This document shows, one piece after another, positions 38,915-48,288 of a stretch of DNA of 64,000 nucleotides. The stretch covers positions 1,880,001 to 1,944,000 of the forward strand of contig NC_014212.1 in assembly GCF_000092125.1 (NCBI RefSeq), in the 5' to 3' direction. Numbering within the stretch: the stretch's first letter is position 1; the number at the start of each line of letters is the position of its first letter. This DNA is from Allomeiothermus silvanus DSM 9946. GTDB lineage: Bacteria; Deinococcota; Deinococci; Deinococcales; Thermaceae. The notes beneath the pieces are model-generated. The model did not search any database. It was not told the DNA's origin and saw only the letters and a program-made list of their open reading frames with translations. Both the position numbers and the translations under genes were made by a program.

Positions 38915-41074
38915 ATGTCGGATCTCCTTTCCTCTTTGAACGAAGCCCAGCAAGCCGCAGTCAAGCACTTTGAAGGCCCGGCCCTGGTGGTGGCGGGGGC
39001 TGGGTCGGGTAAGACCCGCACTGTGGTTCATCGCATCGCCTACCTTTTACGTGAGCACCGGGTCTACGCTGGGGAGATCTTGGCCGTGACTTTCACCAAT
39101 AAAGCCGCCGGGGAGATGAAAGAGCGCCTCGGCAAGATGGTGGGTAGAGCGGCCCATGATCTGTGGGTTTCGACCTTCCACTCGGCGGCCTTGCGCATCT
39201 TGCGGGTGTACGGGGAATGGGTCGGGCTAAAGCCGGGGTTTGTGGTGTACGACGACGACGACCAGAATACCTTGCTCAAGGAGATCCTTAAGGATCTGGG
39301 GCTCGAGGCTAAACCTGGTGCGGTGCGAGCGGTACTGGACCGGATCAAAAACCGGCTGGGTGGAATCTCCGAGTTCTTGCGCGATGCCCCCGACTACGTG
39401 GCCGGAATCCTGCGCGAGGACGCTGCGCTGGTTTACCAGCGCTACCAGCAAAGCCTGCGGGCACAGGGGGCGGTAGACTTTAACGACCTCCTTTTGTTGG
39501 CTATTGAACTATTTGAGAACCATCCCGAAATATTGCACAAGGTGCAGCAGCGGGCGCGCTTTATCCACGTGGACGAGTACCAGGACACCAACCCCGTGCA
39601 GTACAGGCTCACCCGGCTTCTGGCCGGGGAAAACCCTAACTTGATGGTCGTTGGGGATCCCGACCAAAGCATCTACGGCTTTCGCAATGCCGATATCAAC
39701 AACATCCTGGACTTCACCAAGGACTACCCTGGGGCCAAGGTCTACCGCCTCGAGGAGAACTACCGCTCCACCAGCGCTATTCTTAGCTTGGCCAATGCGG
39801 TGATTGCCAAGAACGCACTGCGGCTTGAGAAGACCCTGCGCCCGGTGAAAGGCGGGGGAGACCCGGTGTGCCTTTTTCGGGCTCCTAACGCTCGTGAGGA
39901 GGCAGCCTTTGTAGCGCGGGAGATCGCCCGGTTAGGTAACTTCGGACAAATCGCCATCCTCTACCGCACCAACGCCCAGTCGCGGCTTTTGGAAGAGCAC
40001 CTGCGACGCGCCCAGATCCCGGCCCGGTTGGTAGGGGCGGTGGGCTTCTTCGAGCGGCGGGAGGTCAAGGACATCCTGGCTTACGCCCGGCTAGCAGTAA
40101 ACCCTCTGGACTCGATCAGCCTACGCCGGATTGTCAACGTGCCCACTAGGGGGATTGGGGCCAGCACGGTGGCGAAACTGCTCGAGCACGCCCAGCAGCA
40201 CGGCATACCCGCTCTGGAGGCTTTCCGTCAGGCCGAGGCCATCCTTTCCAGGCCACAGCAGGTGGGGGCTTTCGTCGAGCTGGTGGACGAACTGGCCGAG
40301 GCTGCTTTCGAGACTGGCCCGGCAGAGTTCCTCGAGCGGGTGCTGGACGCCACCGACTACAAAACCTTCATCAAGGACGAGCCCGATGCCGAAGACCGCC
40401 TGGCCAACCTCGAAGAGCTGTTGCGGGCAGCCCGCGACTGGGAGGCCGAATTCGGCGGAACCCTGGCCGAATTCCTCGACACCATCGCCCTTACAGCCTC
40501 TATCGAGGAACCAGCCAAGCGCGTGCAGGATGGCAAGCTCGAGGCTCCACGGGAAAAGGCCGAGGAAGTCACCCTGATGACCCTGCATAACGCTAAGGGG
40601 CTCGAGTTTCCCATCGTCTTCCTGGTCGGGGTGGAGGAAAATCTCCTGCCTCACCGCAACAGCCTGAACCGGCTGGAGGACTTAGAAGAGGAGCGCCGCT
40701 TGTTCTACGTGGGCATTACCCGTGCCCAGGAGCGGCTGTACCTCTCCTACGCTGAGGAGCGCGAGATCTACGGCAAGCGTGAGTCTACCCGCCCCAGCCG
40801 CTTCCTCGAGGACATCCCGGAGGGGATGCTCACCGAGGTCAACCCCTTCGGGGAGTTCGGGCGCGGGGTCAGGCCGGTCACGGTGGGCTGGGCAGCTGCG
40901 CCCTCCCGCCCTAAGCTCGCGGAGAACTTCAAAGGCGGCGAGAAGGTCAAGCACCCCCGTTTCGGCAACGGGACGGTGGTAGCGGCCTTGGGAGGCGAGG
41001 TGACGGTGCACTTCCCCGGCGTGGGACTCAAAAAGTTGGCGGTGAAGTTTGCCGGGCTCGAGCTTCTCGAGTGA
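38915..41074 (+). CDS. pcrA: UvrD/PcrA-type superfamily I DNA helicase
   Basis: 719 aa from the ATG at 38915 (MSDLLSSLNEAQQAAVKHFE), the usual start of the family; ATGs at 38843 and 38894 are open upstream. Helicase motifs in order: GAGSGKTRTV (I), TFTNKAAGEMKER (Ia), FIHVDEYQDTNPVQY (II), VVGDPDQSIYGFR (III), LEENYRST (IV), VTLMTLHNAKGLEFPIVFLVG (V) and RRLFYVGITRA (VI). The C-terminus KVKHPRFGNGTVVAALGGEV is the UvrD C-terminal Tudor-like RNA polymerase-binding domain. It works in repair and replication restart. TAGACT at 38898-38903 may be a -10 for a leaderless mRNA. Confidence 0.94.
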   Translation: MSDLLSSLNEAQQAAVKHFEGPALVVAGAGSGKTRTVVHRIAYLLREHRVYAGEILAVTFTNKAAGEMKERLGKMVGRAAHDLWVSTFHSAALRILRVYGEWVGLKPGFVVYDDDDQNTLLKEILKDLGLEAKPGAVRAVLDRIKNRLGGISEFLRDAPDYVAGILREDAALVYQRYQQSLRAQGAVDFNDLLLLAIELFENHPEILHKVQQRARFIHVDEYQDTNPVQYRLTRLLAGENPNLMVVGDPDQSIYGFRNADINNILDFTKDYPGAKVYRLEENYRSTSAILSLANAVIAKNALRLEKTLRPVKGGGDPVCLFRAPNAREEAAFVAREIARLGNFGQIAILYRTNAQSRLLEEHLRRAQIPARLVGAVGFFERREVKDILAYARLAVNPLDSISLRRIVNVPTRGIGASTVAKLLEHAQQHGIPALEAFRQAEAILSRPQQVGAFVELVDELAEAAFETGPAEFLERVLDATDYKTFIKDEPDAEDRLANLEELLRAARDWEAEFGGTLAEFLDTIALTASIEEPAKRVQDGKLEAPREKAEEVTLMTLHNAKGLEFPIVFLVGVEENLLPHRNSLNRLEDLEEERRLFYVGITRAQERLYLSYAEEREIYGKRESTRPSRFLEDIPEGMLTEVNPFGEFGRGVRPVTVGWAAAPSRPKLAENFKGGEKVKHPRFGNGTVVAALGGEVTVHFPGVGLKKLAVKFAGLELLE

Positions 41075-41138
41075 GCACCCTTGAGGATTGGCCCCGCGAC
41101 GGTCTTTGCTAAACCACGTCGTAACCGCAGGATTCTGG

Positions 41139-41180
41139 GCTCGAGTCCTGGTTTTTCGCTCGAGCTGGGGAATTCTTTTT
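41139..41180 (+). terminator. Possible terminator after pcrA
   Basis: GCTCGAG (41139-41145) and CTCGAGC (41159-41165) can pair around a T-rich loop, with TTTTT at 41176-41180. The T-run is 10 nt off the stem, so the call is weak. Confidence 0.35.
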
Positions 41181-41190
41181 CGCCCTGCCC

Positions 41191-41215
41191 GTGCGAGTTT
41201 ATACTGGCATCGCAC
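41191..41215 (+). promoter_or_regulatory. -10 box within an inverted repeat
   Basis: TATACT at 41200-41205 lies between the arms GTGCGA (41191-41196) and TCGCAC (41210-41215). A repressor binding the palindrome would cover the -10. No clear -35 is visible. The next gene starts 120 nt later and has its own -10-like TAGACT, so the target of this promoter is not clear. Confidence 0.5.
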
Positions 41216-41335
41216 GAATAATCTTCAAAACCACCCGCACTGCATCTTTGTGAAGCCCAGTGGACTTTCCTCAGTCGGGGTATTCGAGGGAAGCGCTCTC
41301 AGCAACCGGGCCGCTTCGGCGCGTAGACTCGCCTC

Positions 41336-41779
41336 ATGAAGCGACTCGCGGCGGTATTCGTTGTGGTTTGCGGCTTTGTCTTCGCGGGCGGATTAGATTT
41401 TGGGGTCTCGGTGCGCAACGGCCCTGGCGGCAACTTCATGGGACACTTGGGCTTCTACCTCGACGCTTTTCCCATCGACGTAAGGACGAACCTGCTCATC
41501 GGAGCCCCCCAGGGGCTGGTGCTCAGCGGGGAGATTCTCTACACATTTCCCAGCCTGGTCTTAATCCACCCGTACGTGGGGGCCGGGCTCGGCCTGGGCC
41601 TAACCGTGTTCACTAACCCGGGCGAACTCACCTTCCGTTTCGCAGACCGCATCTATGCCTTGCTCACGGCTGGGATTCAGTTCCCCAGCCGGGGCTACCG
41701 GCCTTACGTGGAGGTGACCCAGTATTTGGGCTCAGATACTTTTACCCGTTTCACCGTGGGGTTCATCAGCGAGATCTAG
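41336..41779 (+). CDS. Exported beta-strand-rich protein, probably outer membrane
   Basis: 147 aa. MKRLAAVFVVVCGFVFAG is a signal peptide. The mature part alternates Gly/aromatic beta strands (FMGHLGFYLDAFPIDVRTNL, YVGAGLGLGLTVFTNPGELT) and ends FTRFTVGFISEI, a terminal strand pattern of small barrels. TAGACT at 41324-41329 ends 6 nt before the ATG, so the mRNA is probably leaderless. No named family is recognised. Confidence 0.7.
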   Translation: MKRLAAVFVVVCGFVFAGGLDFGVSVRNGPGGNFMGHLGFYLDAFPIDVRTNLLIGAPQGLVLSGEILYTFPSLVLIHPYVGAGLGLGLTVFTNPGELTFRFADRIYALLTAGIQFPSRGYRPYVEVTQYLGSDTFTRFTVGFISEI

Positions 41780-41847
41780 AAAACGCCCTTTTTCCCCTGG
41801 ATCCCACTCCCCACGCCCTCCCATCGGCTGGTAAGCTGGGCTCGTCC

Positions 41848-42570
41848 ATGAGTCTGCTCGCCGTCTTGCATCAAGGAGACAGCCGCTATTATTCGCTGTT
41901 GGTCGGGGCTACAGTTTCCCACCGCTTGCCGCTGCACATACACGCTGCTCAGCCGGGGGTGCTATTTCCAGCTGCGCTGGCTGGGCTCGTTCCCCTAGGG
42001 TTTAAGGCGGCCTTACTCGAGGCCTCCGAATTCCAAACCCAGGCTCCCGGATTGCTAGAGGTCCTCGAGCCCGAGGCCAAGGCCGCCAGACGGGTAGACC
42101 TGGTGGTTCCGGAGCGGGCTGGGCTACGCGGTTACTACCTCGAGCCCATCGCTTTGGGAAACCTCCTCATGCACTACGCCATGGGTTCCACCCTGCTGTG
42201 GATGGGAAAGCTGCGGCCCGAGCTGATTGGGGGGTTACGGGGGATTAAGCAGGTCTCGGTGATGAGCCCAAGCTTTGCCGAGGGGGATAGTTTTTTGGGT
42301 AAACTCCCTAGCTCGCAGCGCGGCCATACTACCGTGCCCGAGCGGGCTGAGGCGCTGGCCCGCCATGTGGACGTGATCCTTTATAGTGGGGGGAAGCTAC
42401 CCCTTGCAGCCCTTCAGCCCTACCACACTCTCCTGGCCTTAGCTGATCCGCCTAAGGAAGCGCTCAAACATGTGGGGCAATACCTGGGACCGGACGAACT
42501 GCCCCGTTTCTTCCTATCGGGGGTGCTGGACGTGCTGGGGCATGCCCTACCCCCAAGCGCGTTTGCGTGA
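41848..42570 (+). CDS. Unrecognised conserved-looking protein, 240 aa
   Basis: Starts MSLLAVLHQGDSRYYSLLVG. It is Leu/Ala/Gly-rich without membrane segments, and it looks like an alpha/beta enzyme domain: LFPAALAGLVPLGFKAALLE, VDVILYSGGKLPLAALQPYH. The segment IKQVSVMSPSFAEGDSFLGK recalls the substrate loop of shikimate dehydrogenases, but the expected NVT and NTDG motifs are absent, so I do not assign that function. Confidence 0.6.
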   Translation: MSLLAVLHQGDSRYYSLLVGATVSHRLPLHIHAAQPGVLFPAALAGLVPLGFKAALLEASEFQTQAPGLLEVLEPEAKAARRVDLVVPERAGLRGYYLEPIALGNLLMHYAMGSTLLWMGKLRPELIGGLRGIKQVSVMSPSFAEGDSFLGKLPSSQRGHTTVPERAEALARHVDVILYSGGKLPLAALQPYHTLLALADPPKEALKHVGQYLGPDELPRFFLSGVLDVLGHALPPSAFA

Positions 42571-42601
42571 AGGTTCTGGAGAAGGGGCGGACGGATCAAA
42601 C

Positions 42602-42629
42602 AAAAATCCCCCTCGGTTCGGAGGGGGAT
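42602..42629 (-). terminator. Terminator after rpsI
   Basis: On the minus strand ATCCCCCTC and GAGGGGGAT form a 9-bp stem with a 6-nt loop, followed by TTTTT at 42606-42602. Confidence 0.85.
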
Positions 42630-42644
42630 AAGCCGGTGGAGGGA

Positions 42645-43034
42645 TTAGCGCTTGCTGAACTGGGGAGCACGGCGGGCTTTGTGCTTGCCGTACTTCTTAC
42701 GCTCGACCTCGCGGGCGTCGCGGGTGAGGAAGCCCAGTGGTTTAAGCTTGGCACGCAGGTCGCTGTTGTAGCGCACCAGCGCGCGGGCTAAGCCCAACTT
42801 GATGGCATCCACTTGACCCGCTTTGCCGCCACCCTCGACGGTGATGGTAGCGTCGAAGCGGTTCAGGGCGTCCACCGTACGCAAGGGCTCGAGGGCTGCC
42901 ACAGCCTTCACCAGGCCGCCAAAGTAGTCTTGGAACTCAATCCCGTTGACGGTAACCTTGCCGTTACCGGGGCGCAGGAAAACCCGAGCCACGCTGGTCT
43001 TGCGCCTCCCGGTTCCGTAGAATTGCTCGGCCAT
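42645..43034 (-). CDS. rpsI: 30S ribosomal protein S9
   Basis: 129 aa. Starts [20 protein letters not shown] and ends [16 protein letters not shown], the basic tail that reaches the P-site t[23 protein letters not shown] and [20 protein letters not shown] are the family core. Its start overlaps the rplM stop by one base, the usual L13-S9 operon. Confidence 0.97.
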   Translation of the reverse strand: MAEQFYGTGRRKTSVARVFLRPGNGKVTVNGIEFQDYFGGLVKAVAALEPLRTVDALNRFDATITVEGGGKAGQVDAIKLGLARALVRYNSDLRAKLKPLGFLTRDAREVERKKYGKHKARRAPQFSKR

Positions 43035-43462
43035 TACTTAACCTCCAGCTTCTCAGGGTTTTGGGCCTGGTGTGGGTGGGTAGGCCCGGCATAAACCTTC
43101 AGGCGCGAGAAGATCTTGTAACCCAGGGGGCCTTTGGGGAGCATCCCCTTGACCGCGTGCTCGATCACCCGCTCGGGGTGCTTGGCCAGCATCTCGCCCG
43201 CCGGGATTTCCTTGAGCCCACCTTGGTACCCGGTATAGCGGGTATAGATCTTGGTCTGGGGCTTGCCTCCGGTGAAGCGAGCCTTGGAGGCGTTGATGAC
43301 AACTACAAAGTCCCCGGTCGCCATGTTGGGCGTCCAGTTTGGCTTGTGCTTACCCCGCAGGATTCGGGCGATCTGGGTAGCGAGGCGGCCTACGGTCTGC
43401 CCTTCCGCGTCTACCAGTACCCACTTAGGCTCCACCTGTTTCGGTACAAAGGTCTTAAACAC
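43034..43462 (-). CDS. rplM: 50S ribosomal protein L13
   Basis: 142 aa from a GTG with CGGAGG 8 nt upstream. [40 protein letters not shown] and [20 protein letters not shown] are diagnostic. It is the first gene of the rplM-rpsI operon; the 90-nt leader (43463-43552) may carry autoregulation but no known element is seen. Confidence 0.97.
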   Translation of the reverse strand: MFKTFVPKQVEPKWVLVDAEGQTVGRLATQIARILRGKHKPNWTPNMATGDFVVVINASKARFTGGKPQTKIYTRYTGYQGGLKEIPAGEMLAKHPERVIEHAVKGMLPKGPLGYKIFSRLKVYAGPTHPHQAQNPEKLEVK

Positions 43463-43558
43463 ACTTTCCTCCGAGCGCCCCTGCCTACCATCAGGAGCGT
43501 TCCAGATTTGCTTTTGCCGGAGGGATCGGGGGTCACCCCGTCAAAAGCGCCATCGCGG

Positions 43559-43588
43559 AGTATAGCACAATGTCTGGCCCAGAGCCAA
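43559..43588 (-). promoter_or_regulatory. rplM-rpsI promoter
   Basis: On the minus strand TTGGCT (43588-43583), an 18-bp spacer and TATACT (43564-43559). Transcription would start near 43552. Confidence 0.72.
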
Positions 43589-43648
43589 CTAGACTGGGTA
43601 AGGCCGTACCCTCAAGGGTGGCCGGAAAACCCTGAAGGAGAGTTCGTC

Positions 43649-43945
43649 ATGAGCGCACTCACCCAAGCGCAGATTCAGCAGGCCCTCTCGGCTCTGCCCG
43701 GTTGGGCGTTGGTAGAGGGGCGTATCGAGAAGACTTATTCCTTTGCTTCGTACGCGGATGGGGCGGCGTTCGCTTTTCGGGTCACCTTCCTGGCCGAGAA
43801 GACCGATCACCATCCGGATGCCCTGACCATTGCTTGGAAGGAGGTTCGGGTGGCCTACGTGACCCACTCTCAAGGTGGGGTGACCCCCAAAGACCTCGAG
43901 GCGGCCAAAGCGCTAGACGAACTGTACACCCCGTTTAAGACCTAG
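43649..43945 (+). CDS. phhB: Pterin-4a-carbinolamine dehydratase
   Basis: 98 aa from the ATG at 43649 with GAAGGAGAG 8 nt upstream. LPGWALVEGRIEKTYSFASY, the active-site string EKTDHHPDALTIAWKEVRVA and THSQGGVTPKDLEAAKALDE make the family clear. It dehydrates 4a-hydroxytetrahydropterin and so recycles the cofactor of aromatic amino acid hydroxylases. No hydroxylase gene is in this window. Confidence 0.93.
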   Translation: MSALTQAQIQQALSALPGWALVEGRIEKTYSFASYADGAAFAFRVTFLAEKTDHHPDALTIAWKEVRVAYVTHSQGGVTPKDLEAAKALDELYTPFKT

Positions 43946-44002
43946 GTGCTCAGATTTCGTACACCACCCCAGGCTTTTTCAGGGTAAGCTAACTAAAAGG
44001 AT

Positions 44003-46762
44003 ATGGAGCACGCCGTGGATAGTGGAAGTCTGGCCTTTCTGGAGGCCCTCTACCAGCAGTATCAACACAACCCTTCGTCGGTGCCGCAGGAGTGGCAGAG
44101 CTATTTCTCTGAACTCGTCCTGGCGGAACCCCAAGTCAGCCAAGCTATAGCAGCCCCCCCTTCGGCCAGCATCTTACCCACGGAGCTGGCCGAGTTCGTG
44201 CTGCGGGTTGAGCGCTTGGTGAACGCCTACCGCAAGCGGGGTCACCTGGCTGCCCAGATTGACCCCTTGGGTCGCCCCCGTCCGGCCCCGGCGGATCTCG
44301 AGCCCAGCTACTATGGGCTGAGCGAGGCGGACCTGGACCGCCCCCTCCCTCCGGGCCTCTTTCCCGCCCCAACCGCACGGGAGGTGCTCGCCAAGCTCCG
44401 GGCTGCCTATTGTGGCAGCGTGGGTACCGAAACCGCCCACATCGAAAGCTCTGAGATCCGCCGCTGGCTCGAGGCCAAAATCGAAGCTGGGCTCCCCCAA
44501 CCTGACACCGCCACCCGCAAACGCATCCTTGAGCGCTTGATGCAAGCCTCCTTGTGGGAGGAGTTCTTGGCCAAAAAGTATTTGGGGGCCAAAACCTTCT
44601 CGCTCGAGGGCAACGAGGCCCTGATCCCCCTTCTCGACACTGCCATCGAGGAAGGGGCCCGACACGGGGTCAGCGAAGCGGTGATGGCTATGGCCCATCG
44701 GGGGCGCCTCAACGTGCTGGTCAACGTGACCAAGAAGCCTGTAGGAGACGTGTTTCTCGAGTTTGAGGAGGTCTTCCCTGAGGGCTACGCCGGGGATGTG
44801 AAGTACCACCTGGGCTACTCCAGCGACGTGGAAACCGCTTACGGTAAGGTTCACCTCTCGCTCAACTTCAACCCCTCGCACCTCGAATTCGTGACCCCGG
44901 TGGCGATGGGCCGCCTGCGGGCCAAGCAGGATCGCTTCGGTGACCGCGAGCGCAAGAAGGGCCTGCTCATCGCCCTGCACGGTGACGCTGCTTTTATCGG
45001 GGAGGGGATCGTTCAGGAGAGCCTCAACATCTCCGGCATCCCGGCTTACAGCGTGGGTGGGGCTTTGCACGTGATCGTCAACAACCAACTGGGCTTTACT
45101 ACCGAGCCCAGCGAATACACCGCCGGGCGCTACTCCACCGAAGTGGCCAAGATGGTAGAATCCCCCATTTTCCACGTCAACGCCGAAGATCCCGACGCCG
45201 TATACGGGGTGGTGGTGCTGGCCATGGAGTTCCGCGCGACTTTTGGGCGGGACGTGTTCGTGGACCTGGTGGGGTACCGCCGCAAGGGACACAACGAAAC
45301 CGATGAACCAGCGTTTACCCAGCCGGGGATGTATGCCATCATCGCCAAGAAGCCTCAGGCTTACAAGACCTACTTCAAGATGCTCGAGGCGGCCGGGGTA
45401 GTCACCCAGGCCGAACTCGACCAGATGGCCAAGGCGTACAACAGCATGCTCGAGGCCGCTTTCGACCAGGTAAAACGCGAACCCCGCCCAGTACGGCCCC
45501 ATGCGGGGGGCGGAATTTGGCAAGGGTATGTGGGCGGCGCGGACAGCGACGTGCCCGAGGTGGATACCGGGGTTCCCATAGAGCGCCTGCAAAGCTTGAT
45601 GACGGCGCTTACCCGGCTGCCCGAGGGGTTCCATCTTCACCCCAAACTCTCCCGCTTTCTCGAGGCGCGTAAGGAGATGGCGGAGCTTAAACGCCCCCTG
45701 GACTGGGCTGCTGCTGAGGCTTTGGCCTTTGGCTCGTTGGCGGCAGAGGGCCACCGTATTCGTATGAGCGGCCAGGACGTGGTGCGCGGAACCTTCACCC
45801 AGCGCCACGCCGGATTCACCGACACCGAGACCGCTGCCCGCTATCTGGCGCTCAACCATCTGGTGGAAGGGCAGGCCCCGGTCGAACTTTACAACTCGGC
45901 GCTTTCTGAGGCGGGGGTGCTGGGCTTTGAGTACGGTTACAGCCTCGATTACCCCGAGGCCTTGGTATTGTGGGAAGCCCAGTATGGCGACTTCGTCAAT
46001 ACCGCTCAGGTGATTATTGATCAATTCATCGCCAGCGCCGAGGCCAAGTGGGGCCGTCTTTCTGGGTTGGTAATGCTGCTGCCGCACGGCCTCGAGGGAG
46101 GTGGTCCCGAGCACTCCTCGGCACGCCTCGAGCGTTTCCTCCAGCTTTGCGCCACCGACAATATGCAGGTGACCTACCCCAGCACCCCGGCCCAGTACTT
46201 CCACCTCTTGCGCCGTCAGGTTAAGCGTCCCTGGCGCAAACCCCTGATCGTGATGACCCCCAAGAGCCTATTACGTAACCCCGATGCGGTCTCGCCCATG
46301 AGCGAGTTGGCCGAAGGGCGCTTCCGGCGGGTCATCCCGGACAAGTCGGTGAAGCCTAAAAAGGTGAGCCGGATCGTGTTGTGCTCGGGCAAGGTCTACT
46401 ATGACTTGGCGGCGGCCCGCAAGGCTGCCGGGCGCGAAGACGTGGCCATAGTGCGCCTCGAGCAGTTCTATCCTCTTCCCGAGGCCGAGCTACAAGCGGC
46501 GCTCGAGGTCTACCCCAAGGACATCCCGGTCTATTGGGTGCAAGAGGAAGCCGCCAACCAAGGAGCCTGGTGGTTCTTGCGGGCCCGCTTCGGGGTGAGC
46601 ATTTACGGCCATCCCTTCTACGGCATTGCTCGCGATGAGTCCTCGAGCCCGGCGGTTGGTTCTTCCAAAGTGCACAAGCGCGAGCAAGAGGCCCTGGTGC
46701 GCGAGGCGTTGGCCTTGGCGGAAGAAGTTTCGCAGGGCGCGGACAGTGCTGCCAGGGGGTAG
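44003..46762 (+). CDS. sucA: 2-Oxoglutarate dehydrogenase E1 component
   Basis: 919 aa. Starts MEHAVDSGSLAFLEALYQQY. The E1o N-terminal stretch YQHNPSSVPQEWQSYFSELV is present, then MAHRGRLNVLVNVTKKPVGD, HLEFVTPVAMGR, the ThDP-binding HGDAAFIGEGIVQESLN and YRRKGHNETDEPAFTQPGMY, RHAGFTDTET-like and LLPHGLEGGGPEHSSARLER. It decarboxylates 2-oxoglutarate and hands the succinyl group to SucB. AAAGGAT lies just before the ATG. It is the first gene of sucA-sucB-lpd. Confidence 0.97.
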   Translation: MEHAVDSGSLAFLEALYQQYQHNPSSVPQEWQSYFSELVLAEPQVSQAIAAPPSASILPTELAEFVLRVERLVNAYRKRGHLAAQIDPLGRPRPAPADLEPSYYGLSEADLDRPLPPGLFPAPTAREVLAKLRAAYCGSVGTETAHIESSEIRRWLEAKIEAGLPQPDTATRKRILERLMQASLWEEFLAKKYLGAKTFSLEGNEALIPLLDTAIEEGARHGVSEAVMAMAHRGRLNVLVNVTKKPVGDVFLEFEEVFPEGYAGDVKYHLGYSSDVETAYGKVHLSLNFNPSHLEFVTPVAMGRLRAKQDRFGDRERKKGLLIALHGDAAFIGEGIVQESLNISGIPAYSVGGALHVIVNNQLGFTTEPSEYTAGRYSTEVAKMVESPIFHVNAEDPDAVYGVVVLAMEFRATFGRDVFVDLVGYRRKGHNETDEPAFTQPGMYAIIAKKPQAYKTYFKMLEAAGVVTQAELDQMAKAYNSMLEAAFDQVKREPRPVRPHAGGGIWQGYVGGADSDVPEVDTGVPIERLQSLMTALTRLPEGFHLHPKLSRFLEARKEMAELKRPLDWAAAEALAFGSLAAEGHRIRMSGQDVVRGTFTQRHAGFTDTETAARYLALNHLVEGQAPVELYNSALSEAGVLGFEYGYSLDYPEALVLWEAQYGDFVNTAQVIIDQFIASAEAKWGRLSGLVMLLPHGLEGGGPEHSSARLERFLQLCATDNMQVTYPSTPAQYFHLLRRQVKRPWRKPLIVMTPKSLLRNPDAVSPMSELAEGRFRRVIPDKSVKPKKVSRIVLCSGKVYYDLAAARKAAGREDVAIVRLEQFYPLPEAELQAALEVYPKDIPVYWVQEEAANQGAWWFLRARFGVSIYGHPFYGIARDESSSPAVGSSKVHKREQEALVREALALAEEVSQGADSAARG

Positions 46763-46960
46763 GCGCTTAGCTTTGGGTAGGGTTCACGCCCCCCGCTCAA
46801 AATCGAGAGACAAGAGATAGCTGGAATAGGGCTTGGTTTGGATTGGGGGTGAGTGCGGATTGAGCCCTGAGTTGGGTGAGAAAGGACAAATTTACGGTAA
46901 AGTTTAGGAAGTTTATGGGGGCCGCTGGCCCCCAGTTTCGAGTGAGTAAGGGAGGATAGC

Positions 46961-48229
46961 ATGGCGACTGAACTCAAGGTTCCCGCGGTGGGTGAATCCA
47001 TCGTGGAGGTGGAGATTGGCCAGTGGCTGAAGAAAGAGGGTGACCCTATCAAACGGGATGAGGCCCTGGTGGAGTTGGTTACGGACAAGGCGACCTTAGA
47101 ACTGCCCAGTCCGGTAGACGGAGTATTGGGTAAGATCCTCAAAAAAGCTGGGGAAATCGCTGCGGTAGGAGAGACGGTGGCAATGCTCGAGACGGTGGTT
47201 GGTAAGGGAGAGGCTCCTGCCAGTGCCGAATCTTCTTCCCAAGCTACGGCGACCCAGCCCCCCGCTCCCCAGGCGTCCAGTGGGGCTGAACCCGGCAGCC
47301 AGGTCAAGGCCCCTGCCGCCGGGAAGGTGGTTGCGGAGCCTCGTACCATGCCCGCTGCTGAGCGGGTGATGGCTCAGACCGGCCTTACCCCGGCGCAAGT
47401 CGAGCCTTCTGGCCCCGGCGGGAGAATCCTCAAGGAAGACGTCCAGCGGGCTGCACAAGCCGCTCCCGCCCCGGCTCCCCAACCGGTTCACTCTACCCCG
47501 GCCCCGGCCATCTCCCAACCGACCGGTGAACGCCGCGACGACGTGGTGCCCATGACTCCTATCCGCCGCCGCATCGCCGAGCGGTTGTTGGCTGCGAAGC
47601 AAAACACCGCCATGCTCACCACCTTCAACGAGGCCGACATGGGAGCGGTGATGGAGCTGCGCAAGGAGTATGGCGAGGCTTTCCAGAAGAAATACGGCGT
47701 CAAGCTCGGCTTCATGAGCTTTTTCGTCAAGGCGGCGGTGCAGGCTTTACAGGAGATCCCCCAGCTCAACGCCGAGATCCAGGGTACCAACATTGTTTAC
47801 CACCGCTACTACGACATCGGCATTGCAGTAGGTGGTGGCGAAGGGTTGGTGGTGGTGATCGTGCGCGACGCCGACAAGAAGAGCATGGCCCAGATTGAGG
47901 CCGAGATCGCCGACATGGCCGAGCGGGTCAAAACCAAGCGGATCAAGCCAGAGGAGCTGATGGGCGGAACCTTCACCATCACCAACGGTGGAATCTACGG
48001 CTCCTTGAACTCGACCCCCATCCTCAATTCCCCGCAGGTCGGGATCCTGGGGATGCATGCCATTGTGGAACGGCCGGTGGTACGCGGCGGCCAGATTGTG
48101 ATCCGCCCGATGATGAACCTGGCGATGAGCTATGACCACCGTATTGTGGACGGGCGCGAGGCCGTTACCTTCCTCAAGCGGATCAAGGAATTGATCGAGA
48201 ATCCGGTGAGGTTGGCGCTAGAAGTGTAG
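46961..48229 (+). CDS. sucB: Dihydrolipoamide succinyltransferase (E2)
   Basis: 422 aa. Lipoyl domain with Lys43 in [17 protein letters not shown], an Ala/Pro/Gln-rich linker, an E3-binding domain at about 122-160 ([20 protein letters not shown]), a second linker, and the catalytic domain with [18 protein letters not shown] and the active His in [24 protein letters not shown] precedes the ATG. The 198 nt after sucA contain only a short GGGGCC-gct-GGCCCC hairpin at 46918-46932 and an AT-rich stretch near 46895 that could be a promoter. Confidence 0.97.
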   Translation: MATELKVPAVGESIVEVEIGQWLKKEGDPIKRDEALVELVTDKATLELPSPVDGVLGKILKKAGEIAAVGETVAMLETVVGKGEAPASAESSSQATATQPPAPQASSGAEPGSQVKAPAAGKVVAEPRTMPAAERVMAQTGLTPAQVEPSGPGGRILKEDVQRAAQAAPAPAPQPVHSTPAPAISQPTGERRDDVVPMTPIRRRIAERLLAAKQNTAMLTTFNEADMGAVMELRKEYGEAFQKKYGVKLGFMSFFVKAAVQALQEIPQLNAEIQGTNIVYHRYYDIGIAVGGGEGLVVVIVRDADKKSMAQIEAEIADMAERVKTKRIKPEELMGGTFTITNGGIYGSLNSTPILNSPQVGILGMHAIVERPVVRGGQIVIRPMMNLAMSYDHRIVDGREAVTFLKRIKELIENPVRLALEV

Positions 48230-48288
48230 CCGTACTTCTTACGCTAACGATTTTAGCGTATCGGGTGTGACGTTCGCGGAGCGAAAAT

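Noticed and set aside
43061-43945. 294-aa protein instead of the 98-aa pterin dehydratase
   Set aside because: The upstream part is antisense to rplM and its leader; the internal ATG at 43649 has a strong ribosome site and gives the normal family length.
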